Below, one piece after another: positions 11,696 through 22,248 of a DNA stretch of 64,000 nucleotides. The notes beneath the pieces were generated by a model. That model saw only the letters and a list, made by a program, of their open reading frames with translations. It was not told the DNA's origin and did not search any database. The stretch lies in NCBI RefSeq assembly GCF_022539315.1, contig NC_066315.1:120657374-120721373 (forward strand), in the 5' to 3' direction. The position numbers and the translations under genes were made by a program. Positions within the stretch are counted from its first letter, which is position 1. The number at the start of each line of letters is the position of its first letter. The DNA is from Serinus canaria (lineage: Eukaryota > Chordata > Aves > Passeriformes > Fringillidae).

Positions 11696-14600
11696 ATTGC
11701 TTTTTTTTTTTAATCTGAGCAGAAAATTTTAAAAAAACCCCAAAAACAACAACAAAAAAAGCCAACCAAAAAACCCTCACAAAAACAACAAAACAAAACC
11801 ATTTTGGACAGTTTGGGCAAAAGCTTAAAGCTAGGCTTTGAGCAGAGTTCATCCATTTTAGTCAGCAACTTTCTCATGGATATATTTACCTTCTCTAGCT
11901 CTATTTATTGAAAAAAATTGTGAAAAAAACCCAAAAACCAGATTAAACAAGAGTCACCAAAAGCAAAATCAATTCAGACCACTCAGCAATATATTAGATC
12001 TCAGCAAAGGCAGGCATATTAGATCTCAGCAAAAGAGCATTGAAGAACCTGCTCCACATTTAGAAGAGACTAAATCTGAAAATTGGTCTCTCACTGTGCA
12101 GCCATCTCTCTTGAAATGTCTCCTGCTTTGCCATTTTTGTGTGAGCCTGAAACAATTGGCCACAGTGTTAGTGCAGACAGGCAGATGGGGGTCCTGATTT
12201 GGGAGTCACTGGAGTTTATGTGTCTGACAGCAGGTTTGTGATAAACTCAGTAATGTACACCTCCAGGGGTTAAACTTCAGGTGTACAGCAGGTCTTTCTG
12301 GCAAAAAAAATGTTCCCAAGATTATTAGTTGCCTTTTTAGTCACTGTCAGGACCAGGTAACAACTAAACACTTTATGTGAGTCTAATTTTTGGGTAAAAA
12401 ACAAGAAGTTCCCAAATTGCTGTAATGGATCAGACTTTTCAGTGGCTGTTTTAGTCAATACAGTGCTGTGATGTTATAACATCAAGCAGAATATCATAAG
12501 GTGGATTATCTAAAGATACTTAAAATCAACCAAAAAATGGCCTGGATTCAGATTCTTCCTTCTGTTTTAAATTAAATTCCAGCTCTTATAATTCAGCAGA
12601 TTTGTTAAATATTCTTTATATGTATTACAGTCTGTCCTTGTCTTCCTTAATTGGCAGTGTCACTTTTTCAGCCCAATTATCCATACTTGCATGCTCCACA
12701 TAATCTTTCTAGTAGGAAAGCAAATTGATGGTGAAGTAAAGTATCTTTTATTCATGCCCTTGTTTATTTACAATGACTGCTGGAACTTGCTCTCATCAAA
12801 TGCAGAAAGATGCTCCTTGCTTCATCAGAAGATACTTTTTTCCCCTCACACTTCAAATGTCTTTTAGCCAAAGTTCAGGCTAAAATATTCTTTTCTTTTT
12901 CTTAGTGCCATATTGTCTGTGTTTGTGCAGCACGTACCTGGTGACCTCTTACTAATTTCTTTCAAGTGGGTTTTTGATTGCAATTTTTGTTGCAGCTGAC
13001 AGCTATTCAGAAAACAGTTACTCAGTCCATCTGTTTGCACATGCACTGTCTGCATGTGCCTTTGGTAAGGGAGGATACTTACTGTTAGTTTCAAGAGATA
13101 TAATGGTGCTTAACTGTTTATTATAATAATTTTAAATTGTAGGTGGCAGTTATGTATCCAGTGGCAGAGGTTTAAAATAATCCAGAAAAACAAAAACAAA
13201 GGAGAAAAGGGTCACTCCCATTCTGATTAAGAAAAGAATTCCAGCAATGTTTAATTATATTAATACACAAAAACTAGGGGAAGTGTCAAAATATTGTTTG
13301 TCAAAATCATAACAGTTTTATGTGGCCACAAACCATACAGCCATAAATCAAAATCATAGGGCCCAGTCATGGAGTGAAAAGGGTTTTTTCATTTGCTGAA
13401 AAAATTAATTGATAACCAACAAAAAGAAAAAAAAAACAATTTCAATGAGGCCAATTTTTTTTGCATTACTATTTATTTTAATGAATCTGAAACTTGCATC
13501 ATAAAACAATGTCTTCAATTTGACAAAGACCAAATATGATCAAGTGCTTTCAGGAAAAGTATGATGAAATCAAAGACAAGAAATAATTGATCTATATTCT
13601 TTTTGAAGCCCAGCAAGAATCCACTGCTCATGGAAAGGGGCAACTTCTGCAATTTCCAGTTGATGTGAACCCCGTAAATATCCTCATTCTCTTAAATTTT
13701 TTCAGTTTCTTGTGAGCAAGCATTACTGAGTCTAATAATACAGCAATTCTGCTGCTTTATAATGAAATAACACTTGTGCCCATACACAGAACAGAATCTG
13801 CATCTTGGCCTCCAGAGGCCTAAAGGGGATGGAACAGGATATAGCAACACAAAAGCGATGTGAATATTAAAAAAAAAATAAAATCCAGAAATGACATATA
13901 GACTCCAGCAAATGCTTCTAATATTTTTTTTCCTTCCTGTTTCTTTAAACTCTTCTGCACAGCCAGAAGTATCTAAGTAAGTACATGGCTCATTCTTCTG
14001 TACCCAAAATGACAAGTGATAAGTTATCCTGGTGCATGAACACTGAAAAAACTTGCATCTAGTCTGTGTATGCAGCTACAGAGTGGCATTTTACCTCACA
14101 CAGTTTTGCTATAAAAAATGTTTAGCGCCCAATACTTGAGCACAGAAATCCAATTCCAGGACTGCAAGAAAAAAAGCTATAGAGATCAACCAATGTGGAG
14201 CATGTGTGAATGTGTGTTTAAGTGTGCAAGTAAAAGTGTGCAAGTAAAAGACTACGTATAGCATCCTGCACTTAGTTCCAAAGTCCTGAGGGAAATTATA
14301 AGTAAAACTGAGAAAGAGAGAGCACAAGAAGCAGCAGTGTGTTACTTGCATGGCATTGTTTCTCTTGGGCCCATGAAATTTGGAAGCATTTATAGAGCTG
14401 GTCTGAAGCCAGCTGGATTCTGATGAATTTTAACCTCAGCTTCTCAGTTTCTGAAAATGAAAATACAGAAAACTTTTGGAAGCTGATACAGCAGTCCTGT
14501 GAAGACTGGAAGTTGGTCAATCCGGCCGTTAGCTCAATGTAACAAATTATACTGAGTAAATGAAATGTCAACCCCATCACCTCGCAAATAATTTCAGTCT

Positions 14601-14778
14601 AGAAGACTCCAGTACAACAAAAAGTATGTATCTGATGCCTATTCTTGCTTGGCACAGCAATGAGTGCTTACAAACTTTTGAATTCTACTTCGTAAAGAGC
14701 AGTCTCATATGGCTGGTTTGAATCCACAATAAAATTCCTGTTCATATTCCTCCAGCCATATTCACATGTTCTGGACTT
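11696..14778. other. Intergenic DNA upstream of the CRISPLD1 CpG island
   Basis: No gene recognised. An A/C-rich tract lies at about 11729-11800. A direct repeat of ATATTAGATCTCAGCAAA lies at 11991-12008 and 12016-12033. An inverted pair TGTACACCT / AGGTGTACA lies at 12254-12262 and 12279-12287. A tandem 14-bp duplication lies at 14221-14248. Proximal regulatory elements are likely but cannot be located by eye. Confidence 0.7.
14221..14248. repeat. Tandem 14-bp duplication AGTGTGCAAGTAAA
   Basis: Two exact head-to-tail copies of AGTGTGCAAGTAAA, about 1 kb upstream of the inferred start. Confidence 0.9.
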
Positions 14779-15065
14779 TTGCGGAGCTCACAGCCTTTAC
14801 TCTTTCCGGCGTCTCAGCAGGAGCAGGCCGGCTTAGCATCCTCTTGCCTGCTGCCAAGGATGGAGGCGGTTGGGGACGGGGCCCCCCTCGACTTTTCTGG
14901 GCGATCGCTTTTGCAGGACCGCGGCCAGCTTCTGCTCGAGGCTGCGGTGCCAGCCAGCCCTTGCTGCCCTCCGGACTCCAGGTATCGCCGCGGGAGCTGT
15001 TGCGGGTTCCGCCGCCCCCGGGTGCCGATGCCGGTACCGGGGCGAGGGTGCGGGGGCCGGGGCCA

Positions 15066-15172
15066 GGGGCGGGCGCGGTGCCCGGAGCGCGGCCGTCCCG
15101 CCCCGCGGGATGTCGGGGAGGGGTGTCCGCCGCACGTCACCGCCGCCTGCGATAAATGCCCGGCGGGGCGGG
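15066..15172 (+). promoter_or_regulatory. Core promoter elements: GC boxes, CRE-like site, TATA-like GATAAA
   Basis: Two GGGGCGGG GC boxes (Sp1/KLF type) lie at 15066-15073 and 15165-15172. A CACGTCAC site, resembling CRE or E-box half sites, lies at 15133-15140. A TATA-like GATAAAT lies at 15151-15157 in otherwise GC-rich DNA. If the GATAAA acts as the TATA element, transcription would begin about 25-30 bp downstream, near 15180. These are motif matches only; the start site is inferred. Confidence 0.5.
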
Positions 15173-15179
15173 AGCCGTG

Positions 15180-15446
15180 GGGAGAAGCGTGGAGCTACTC
15201 GGGGCGGTGGTGGCGACCCAGAGGCGGGTGGGGGAGGCTGCGGCGGCGGCTGAGCTCGGCGGCAGCCCCGCGCCGCGGCTCCGCTGCTGGACACGTCCGC
15301 GCCCGCCGCGCCGCTCCCAGCGCTGCTCCGCGCAGCCGGCGGGGCGAGGCCGTGCCCGCGCCCCCCGGCCCCAGGCGGGCGTGGCGAGGAGGCGGGCGGC
15401 GGAGCGGAGCTGGCTGCGGGGAGAGCAGGCAGCCGCCGCCGGAGCG
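15180..15446 (+). other. CRISPLD1: CRISPLD1 exon 1, non-coding 5' UTR (start approximate)
   Basis: The first exon is placed between the inferred start near 15180 and a strong donor (GCG|GTAAGG) whose GT is at 15447-15448. The stretch contains no ATG, so no upstream reading frame would compete with the ATG in exon 2. It is extremely GC-rich. The exon is inferred from the promoter context, the donor and the acceptor 910 bp downstream; the 5' end is not fixed by sequence. Confidence 0.6.
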
Positions 15447-15465
15447 GTAAGGGCACTGGCGGGGG

Positions 15466-15493
15466 GCAGCATCCTCCCCGCAGCATCCTCCCC
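15466..15493 (+). repeat. Two tandem 14-bp GCAGCATCCTCCCC units
   Basis: GCAGCATCCTCCCC occurs twice head to tail just 20 bp inside intron 1, within the CpG island. It could be a small replication-slippage duplication; no function is evident. Confidence 0.8.
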
Positions 15494-16356
15494 GCGGCGG
15501 CTGGAGGACGGGCGGCGGCGGCAGGTCTGGCGGCCGGGGGCGCTCCGGCCGGGTCGGCTGCCCCAGGGAGAGCGGGGCCGGGCGCGGGCGGCGCGCTGGG
15601 GAGCGCTCGGCTCTGCCTGAGCGCCTCTTTGTGTTTCCCTCCCGGCCGCTGGGTCCGGTGTGGCGGGATTCGCGCGTGCTCGCCCAGGGGGAAGGAGCGA
15701 CCTCGGCTTTCCTGCGTAAAGCGCTCAGTCGTGTAGTAGGCGTTGTTAGAATATCGCATTCTTGGAAGTGGTGCTACTTTTTCTGCGAGTTTTCAGTGCT
15801 TTCCTTTGCTTGGTGACTAGAAAAACGCCGTCTTCCCCTTTTTCGTGTCCGAGTTGAATACCTTTAGTTTCACCAGGGTTTTGGAAATCGTAAAACAAAA
15901 GCTTTAATCAAGGTCATATTTTGAAATGCACTAAGAGAGGATACTTTGTATCAAGTTCATTGTGGATTTCAGTTTACACTTTGGCAATGACTGCAAGCCT
16001 TTAACCTTCTTTTGTTAAGTTCCAATACTGGAAGACCTTATCTACAGTCTAATCTTCATTGATGTCTGGCTCCTTTTAAGTAGATATGAAAAGCATGCTT
16101 TTTGCATGCAGGCACTGAAATGTGCATGTCAATGTAATATATAAAACCACTTGAACAAACAGAAGTTCATAAGGCTGATAAGTTATCTTCCCAAATCAAG
16201 TGTGTACTTTTAGAGTAAAAAATGCAGCATCCTGCTTTCTCCCCCAGAAGAACAGTTACAAAATCTGCATGAACTCGAGATTTTGTTGCTTAATAAGTCC
16301 ATACATGCCAGTCCTTCAGTCCATAAATTACATTACTCTCTCTTATGCATTTACAG

Positions 16357-16421
16357 CCAGCAAACCTGGAAGAAAGACTTTGTGTTGGAGCTAACTCCCG
16401 AGCATTTTGAGATCATTCATC
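16357..16421 (+). other. CRISPLD1: CRISPLD1 exon 2, 5' UTR part
   Basis: The acceptor TTTACAG ends at 16356; a second AG four bases on (ending 16360) could be used instead. The 65-nt leader has no ATG and has an in-frame TAA at 16392-16394, five codons before the TTG at 16407 and ten codons before the start. Translation therefore cannot begin further upstream in this frame. Confidence 0.75.
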
Positions 16422-16679
16422 ATGAAGTATGTAGTACAGGAATGGCTCAGAGTAACTACCTTGCTATTCATAGCTCAAGCAGTTTCTGCAATGGTTCTTC
16501 CCAATGCCACGCTCTTAGAGGAACTTTTGGAAAAGTACATGGATGAAGATGGTGAGTGGTGGATCGCCAAGCAGAGAGGGAAAAGGGCTATCACAGACAG
16601 TGATATGCAAAGTATCTTGGATCTTCATAATAAATTACGAGGTCAGGTGTATCCACCAGCTTCCAATATGGAATATATG
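16422..16679 (+). CDS. CRISPLD1: CRISPLD1 coding exon 2: start codon, signal peptide, propeptide, CAP N-terminus (aa 1-86)
   Basis: The ATG at 16422 opens a frame of exactly 86 codons ending at a GTAAGG donor (16680) in phase 0. Residues 1-23 form a signal peptide: a short N-terminus, the hydrophobic core TTLLFIAQA and a likely VSA|M cleavage site. N28-A-T30 is an N-glycosylation sequon. The conserved [10 protein letters not shown] block (38-47) precedes R52-G-K-R55, which fits the furin consensus R-X-K-R, so a propeptide may be removed. DLHNKLR (67-73) starts the CAP fold and includes H69, a candidate for one of the conserved CAP-cavity histidines. An upstream in-frame stop at 16392 supports this ATG. 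Confidence 0.96.
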
Positions 16680-17655
16680 GTAAGGAAAAACGGATAGTGA
16701 CATGCAGAAAAAAATGTTCATAGAATAGTTGCTATCACTTTATAAAACAGCATACTTTCAGTCTTAGCTCGCTTGTTTTCTCCTTTAAAGAACATGTCAC
16801 TTGTTTGTCTTTTTTTTTCTACAGGTATGAACTGTGAGATAAAAATGTCTCTTTGTGGATCAAGTGTCATGCTTTACAAATATTAATGTATTTAATCTCT
16901 CATAGCTCTGCTAAATTTAAGTTGCAGTTCCTCAGTGTTAGGAACTTAGGTATTTCCAAAATTGCAGCACTCAATAAAGTTGATTATAATTGTGGCCTAT
17001 AAAGTTATCATCTGAGAAGGGTACTGAGCAATGAAGTTTCAAGATAGCATGCATGTATTCTTTCCCATGCTTCTAGGTTGGATGGCATTTCTGAACAAAA
17101 TGAAGATCTTACTACAAGAAAGTCTTCTGTTTAGTTGGCACATGTTACTGGAGGGCTGTATATTTCTGTGTTCAAGTTAATAATGTAATTTCTCTTTATT
17201 TTTTTTTTCCTTAAGAAACCTCTATATTTGGACTATTATTAGTGGCATTAATTTCCATGTTTCTGAACTTTGTTTTTATGCCATAGTTCAAGGCTAATTC
17301 TATCTCTCCTTGCTAAGTAGATGAAATCAGGTCATAAGAGCTTTTAAGAAGTCTAGGGGTTTAATATAAATGGGCAACTTTTCTTTTTTCTGCACCTTTT
17401 ACCTGTCCACATGGTATATTGTTTACTTATTTGCTCATGCACCTGAGAAAGAGCGTTGGTATAGGGTGAGTTGGTTATATCAAATATTATACAGGTTTCT
17501 TGTCACTTTCCATGACAGAGGTTTATATTAACACATTTCCAGATAAAAATATCTTTCCTAGACTGGAGTGGTATCTTTCAGGTTGGAGAGCTGTTTGAAC
17601 TGAGCATATATGGGTCATATATGGGAGGAACCATGCTTGCTTAAACCATCACTAG

Positions 17656-17722
17656 AGTCATAGAATGGTTTGGGTTGGAGGGGACTTTTAAAGGTTCTCT
17701 AGTCCACCCTCCATTAAAGGCA
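17656..17722 (-). mobile_element. CR1 retrotransposon 3'-end fragment
   Basis: About 70 bp read on the plus strand as TCATAGAATGGTTTGGGTTGG followed by a degraded GGACTTTTAAAGG... block. This is the reverse complement of a typical avian CR1 3' end. It is a short 5'-truncated relic. Confidence 0.7.
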
Positions 17723-19660
17723 GTTTAACTTAAGTTTACCTATGTGAGTGTTATTGTATTAGACTAAGAGCCATCAGAGAATTAGTTAATGGAATCACAG
17801 GATATATGGCCACATACCATCTCCAAACAAAGGGATGATAATACCTGAAACCTCTTTAACCCATTCAGTTACAATTGGCTGCACACATTTGTAAACTTCC
17901 TTTTCTGTTGTGACTTTTTCATACCTTGCCATAATAGAGGTTAACATTTTGTTCCCAGTCACTTTTTCTGGAAAGCTCAAGAACAAGCTATTAAGTCTTT
18001 TTGTAAAGGAAGAATTGTGAAGACTGATACTTTCCCTTGTTAAAATACTTCATGCCTTTTTCTTGAGATTCTCTGAAAGTGTAGATATTTGTAGTTATGT
18101 CGCTTTTTCCATTCCTAATGCCATACTACATTTGCCTGTCTTATATATCCTGGAAAGGAGAATTTGGATATACTCACAGAAGTAAGGTTTTTGACAGCTT
18201 TATTCAAAGATTCCTCTAGCACTGCACACACTTGGGCTTAAACTCTGTGTTAGGTCTACATCTGGAACAAGTTTTTTGGTTTTGTTGTTTTTTCTGTGCT
18301 CTCTAATAATGCCTGAGCCAGAGAGTACAAGTAGCATGGAAAAGCAATTACCCAGTTTTAACATCAAGGATCTTACTCAGAACAGGGCAGCAGCTTTCAA
18401 GAGGGTGAGATTCAATTTTAGCATAATATCCTAGGGAATGAGGGATTAGGATAGGCAAGGATTGGAGACCTGTGAAGGCAAAGGGTCTGTGTAAAGTATG
18501 TGGTCAGAGGGATAGATACCTGTAGAGGGTATGAGAAGGGTGTGGAGAGAGCCTGAGTGGTCAAAAGGTGTTGAGAAACATTGTGATGGAGAGAAAGATT
18601 AACCATATCTATTCCTCAAATGCTCTAAGACCTGTGACTGTGGTTGGGATCAGAAGTTTATGGAAGGAGGTTAGGAGCACAGACATTTGCTAAGAGAGGC
18701 TATTTTAAAAGTCTAAACCTGTTAGAAAGTGGGGAGGAAGACTGTATCTGGAGGAAGCAGGTGAGAGTTGATATTGGGAATGGAGACAGGAGGGTTCATA
18801 AGGCAGTGGGAACCACATGCTGCTTGAACAGAACGAGGAAAGGACAGGACTGCTGATTGTTTGCACATATATTTTTATGGTACTCTTAGAGATTTTCCTT
18901 TCAATGTCTTAACAAAGGTAATTGTTAGTGCTCCAGAAGAGGGAAACCATCCGTCTAAATGCTTGCCTGATGTTTAGCAAGATAAATGAGTGCAGCTGAA
19001 ATACTTTTTGTCTTCTTTTGCTGTGGTTTATTAATATAGACATGCTGGCATACATGTCTACTGCTATTGGCACACTGTAGACTGCCCTTTGTATTAGTAT
19101 TATTCTGAATAGAGCTAGTTCTGTTTGAGGAAATGACATTTTATGTCTCACTGAACCTGAATGGAGATAAGCAAGGTCCAGGTGCCTCCCTGTTAAACCT
19201 GTATCTCTATAAATCTGTGGTATAGTTGAGAAATTTAAGATATCCAGGAGTGCTTGGAGCTGGGAGAAATATGTGAAGGCTCCATGGTCTCACTGCACTG
19301 TTAGGTTACCTAAGATGTTCCAGACTAAAAGGCAGCTCTGGCTGAAGTGCCTCTGTCCTGCTCCTGCTGATGGAATGCACCTGAGTTGATGGTGAGACTG
19401 AGCCAAGTACTTAAAGAATCAGATTTGATTTAAAAAAATGTAATTTTTGTGGGTTTTTTTCATTCTGAGTCATGACACTATCTCCATGTGTGGCAGAATC
19501 AGATGAGTACCAGTGCTGATAAAAGAACATTGGAATGCATAACTGAGGAATGGGTGGGATGGAGAACCACATTGGGTAGGAGGTATTGGTTTTATTACTC
19601 ACTTACAAAGTCCAGCCTTACCTTTGAGATAAGCCCTCTAGCATAAGATCTTGGTTCTAT

Positions 19661-19783
19661 TAAAAACAAAACAAAATTAAAAAAAAAAACAAAAAAACCA
19701 AAAACAACAACAAAAACAACAACAACAACAAAAAAGACCACCAGAAAACCCCAACCAAACAAAACCAAAACCAAAAAACACCA
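19661..19783. repeat. A/C-rich low-complexity tract
   Basis: About 120 bp of almost pure A and C, with CAA, AAC and CCAAA mini-repeats and almost no G or T. It reads as T/G-rich on the minus strand, where it creates a spurious phenylalanine/valine-rich open frame. Confidence 0.9.
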
Positions 19784-22228
19784 TGGAAAATGAAAAAGTT
19801 GCATTACTGAGCTGTACTCTCTTTCCATATGCTTTGAAAAAGCAAACATTACTGAGCTGTCATAGTTCAGAGACCTAAAGTTACAGTGCAGTAAGATTCA
19901 CAGTAGCTAGGTCTAATGAACAAAGTGTTCTCATGGTTGTCTGGCTGAACTTACTGGATGAAAAGTTCATCTTCCCATGTACTGTGGCTCTGGTGGTGAG
20001 CAGTAATGGATTCCCAAGATAAGAGGATAAGAATAAAGCATGTGAAAAGAGAAACTTTTGCAATGAAACACCCCAGCTTCCAGCAAACAGCAGCTTAGGG
20101 ACTTCCTCAATCTGTTGTTGTACTTTTTGCATCAGATGGAATACTCTCACATGGAATTTTCTTTATGAATCTGAAAGCTTCTGAGTCCACTTGTGTTTTT
20201 TGAATCCATGGCATCGATTTGCAGAGCTCTATACATTTAATTATGCAGTGGGTGAAAAAGTACATTTGTTTTTCTTTAAACTTCTTCTGTTTGATGCCTT
20301 ATTTTTCTTTATTGTGAGAAATAATAATTTCCTCAGTGATGACAAGGCTTTCAGCTGAAGAGTCCTAATTCCTTTATTTGAGAAGTGTTCTACAAGGAAA
20401 ACTGTTCCATTTTGAAATGGTTCTCCTGTTTTGCTTTTAATGCAGAATGAACAAACCAAACTGTGGATAGTTATGGCATACTCCAAATTGTTATAGTTGT
20501 ATTTATTTTCTTCACTTCCTAATAATTTCTTGCATTATTTTACTTTTTGACTTAGTGTCCTGCAGCTGACATGTTTCATAGAGCTATTCACAATGACTTC
20601 AAGGTCTTTCTAATGTGCTAAGAGGTCATTTACTACACCACTGTGTATGTATAGTTGGCTGTTATCTCCAGCAATGCCCTTATTACTTTGTATTCATTCA
20701 CATTGAGTGCTATAAATAATTTTGTTATCCAATCACTTAGCATTAATGAGTCTCTTCTCTTTATCTTTTGTTTTTCCTATCTTGTTTTTACCTATCTTAA
20801 ATAGCGAATACTATATTGCATTCTCTTTACTTGAGCTTTTGTGGAGAATGTGTGATGCAGAGACCATGGACACATCTTGCAGGGAATCTGAAAATTATTT
20901 TATGCTCTTAAATCCCTTTTTTGTCATTTATCACTTCTTCCTTTACCTTATGATAGCTTATTTTTTTAAATATTTGTGTTTGTTATTTTTAAGTAACTTA
21001 GGAACTCTGTGGAAAACTTCACTGCCCTGACATGTTGACACCTTCAAGGTGTAATATATGGGGGAATAATTATCTGTATATTTCATATTTTTTTAACTTA
21101 CCCAATGAATTCATTCCAGTGGAAGTCAGTTTTTAGTCTGTGGTTTCTCAGGATCTTCTAGAAGCTTTTTAAAATATTATCAACCATATGCTGATTTTTG
21201 TTAATGTGGTAAAAAGAGAGGCAATGTACAGCACAGTAATCAGAAGTTTAATGAGCAAGTTCTTCCATGTTCTTGAAGGATATTGTCTTGTCCTGGCAAT
21301 TTGATGCTGTCAGTATTTTCAGTTTTGGCTGTTGTTTCTTAAGGCTGATTTGGATCTTCCACTTCACCTTCTGTCTCTTTTCCTGTGTGGAAGAATTCTG
21401 GTGTGAGAATGTGCATAAGCTCCTCTGTAGGGAGCAGTATTGCAAAAATTCATTAAACTCCTCTGCAGTGGCCTTATATGACCTTATGACTGCGTGTTAG
21501 ATCATTCTTTCCTAGACCTCCTCCTTCAAAGCTGAGAGAGTTTTTGGGTTGTTGACATTATGACTTAAATAGAAAAAGAAAAATCTGTTTTTGAGGTTAT
21601 GATGAACAGTGTGTTATAAAAATGCATGGCAAATGCAGGTTGTATATTTTCTTATTTGGATTGCTTCCTTTTAAAGAAAGGTGTAAGAAACATTTTCTTT
21701 TTGCTGCGCGCATGAATTTAACAGCACAGGAAAGAGAGGGGAGAGGTGTGAGGTTTCCCTGCTCCCCTTCTAAAGCACCTGAACAGAGCTTAGATCATTG
21801 TGTCGTGCTTTCAGCATGTCCCTCCTGGGCTGTTGCCACCACTGTGCCCTTCACACTGTGTGTGCACCTGGGGTACATCCATGTGGAAGAGACACTTGAG
21901 CAAGTACTGGGAGCTGTGGCCAAGAGCTGCTGGCCCTGTTCAGTCTGACCAGAGCAGGGGGGCTGTGGCTTTGCTGCTCTGCAGTGCTCAGGTGTCCTTG
22001 CCTGGTCCTCTGCTGTGCTGGAGCTGCCTGTGCCTGCCCAGCCTCTCTTGCCAAAGACCTGTCCTTTAAGGGAAAAATGGAAACCATCATGATTTGTCAT
22101 ATGGTTTGTGGTGGATTCATGTGAAGTAGTCCTCTTATTCAGTTAGAAAGGGTTTGCTGCATATTAATAAATTCTTACTAGATTGTAAAGGCTTAATAAA
22201 ACTTGAAAAACGTCCCAAACTCCTAATA

Positions 22229-22248
22229 CTTTTTTTTTTTTTTTTTTG
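22229..22248. repeat. Poly(T) run
   Basis: An uninterrupted run of roughly 18-19 T in intron 2. It could be the reverse complement of an old retroposon tail, but no element body is recognisable next to it. Confidence 0.7.

Larger units (their letters stand above)
14779..15720. promoter_or_regulatory. CpG island spanning the CRISPLD1 promoter and exon 1
   Basis: About 0.9 kb of very GC- and CpG-rich DNA stands out sharply from the AT-rich surroundings; the densest part is about 14980-15600. It covers the non-coding first exon and its splice donor. CpG-island promoters are typical of vertebrate developmental genes and often fire in both directions, so an antisense upstream transcript is possible but not shown. 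Long open frames on both strands here are explained by the lack of stop codons in GC-rich DNA. Confidence 0.9.

Noticed and set aside
1..14778. Exons of PI15, the usual upstream neighbour of CRISPLD1
   Set aside because: No CAP-domain motifs (HYTQ, CNY) were found on either strand upstream of 16 kb.
14779..15759. Long open frames on both strands (up to 308 codons) across the CpG island
   Set aside because: GC-rich DNA has few stop codons. The predicted proteins are Pro/Ala/Arg/Gly low-complexity in several frames at once, and the region is the promoter and non-coding exon of CRISPLD1.
21622..22100. Cluster of overlapping frames on both strands in intron 2
   Set aside because: Slightly GC-richer intronic DNA with open frames in several phases at once. 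No domain and no exon-like splice sites matching a neighbour.
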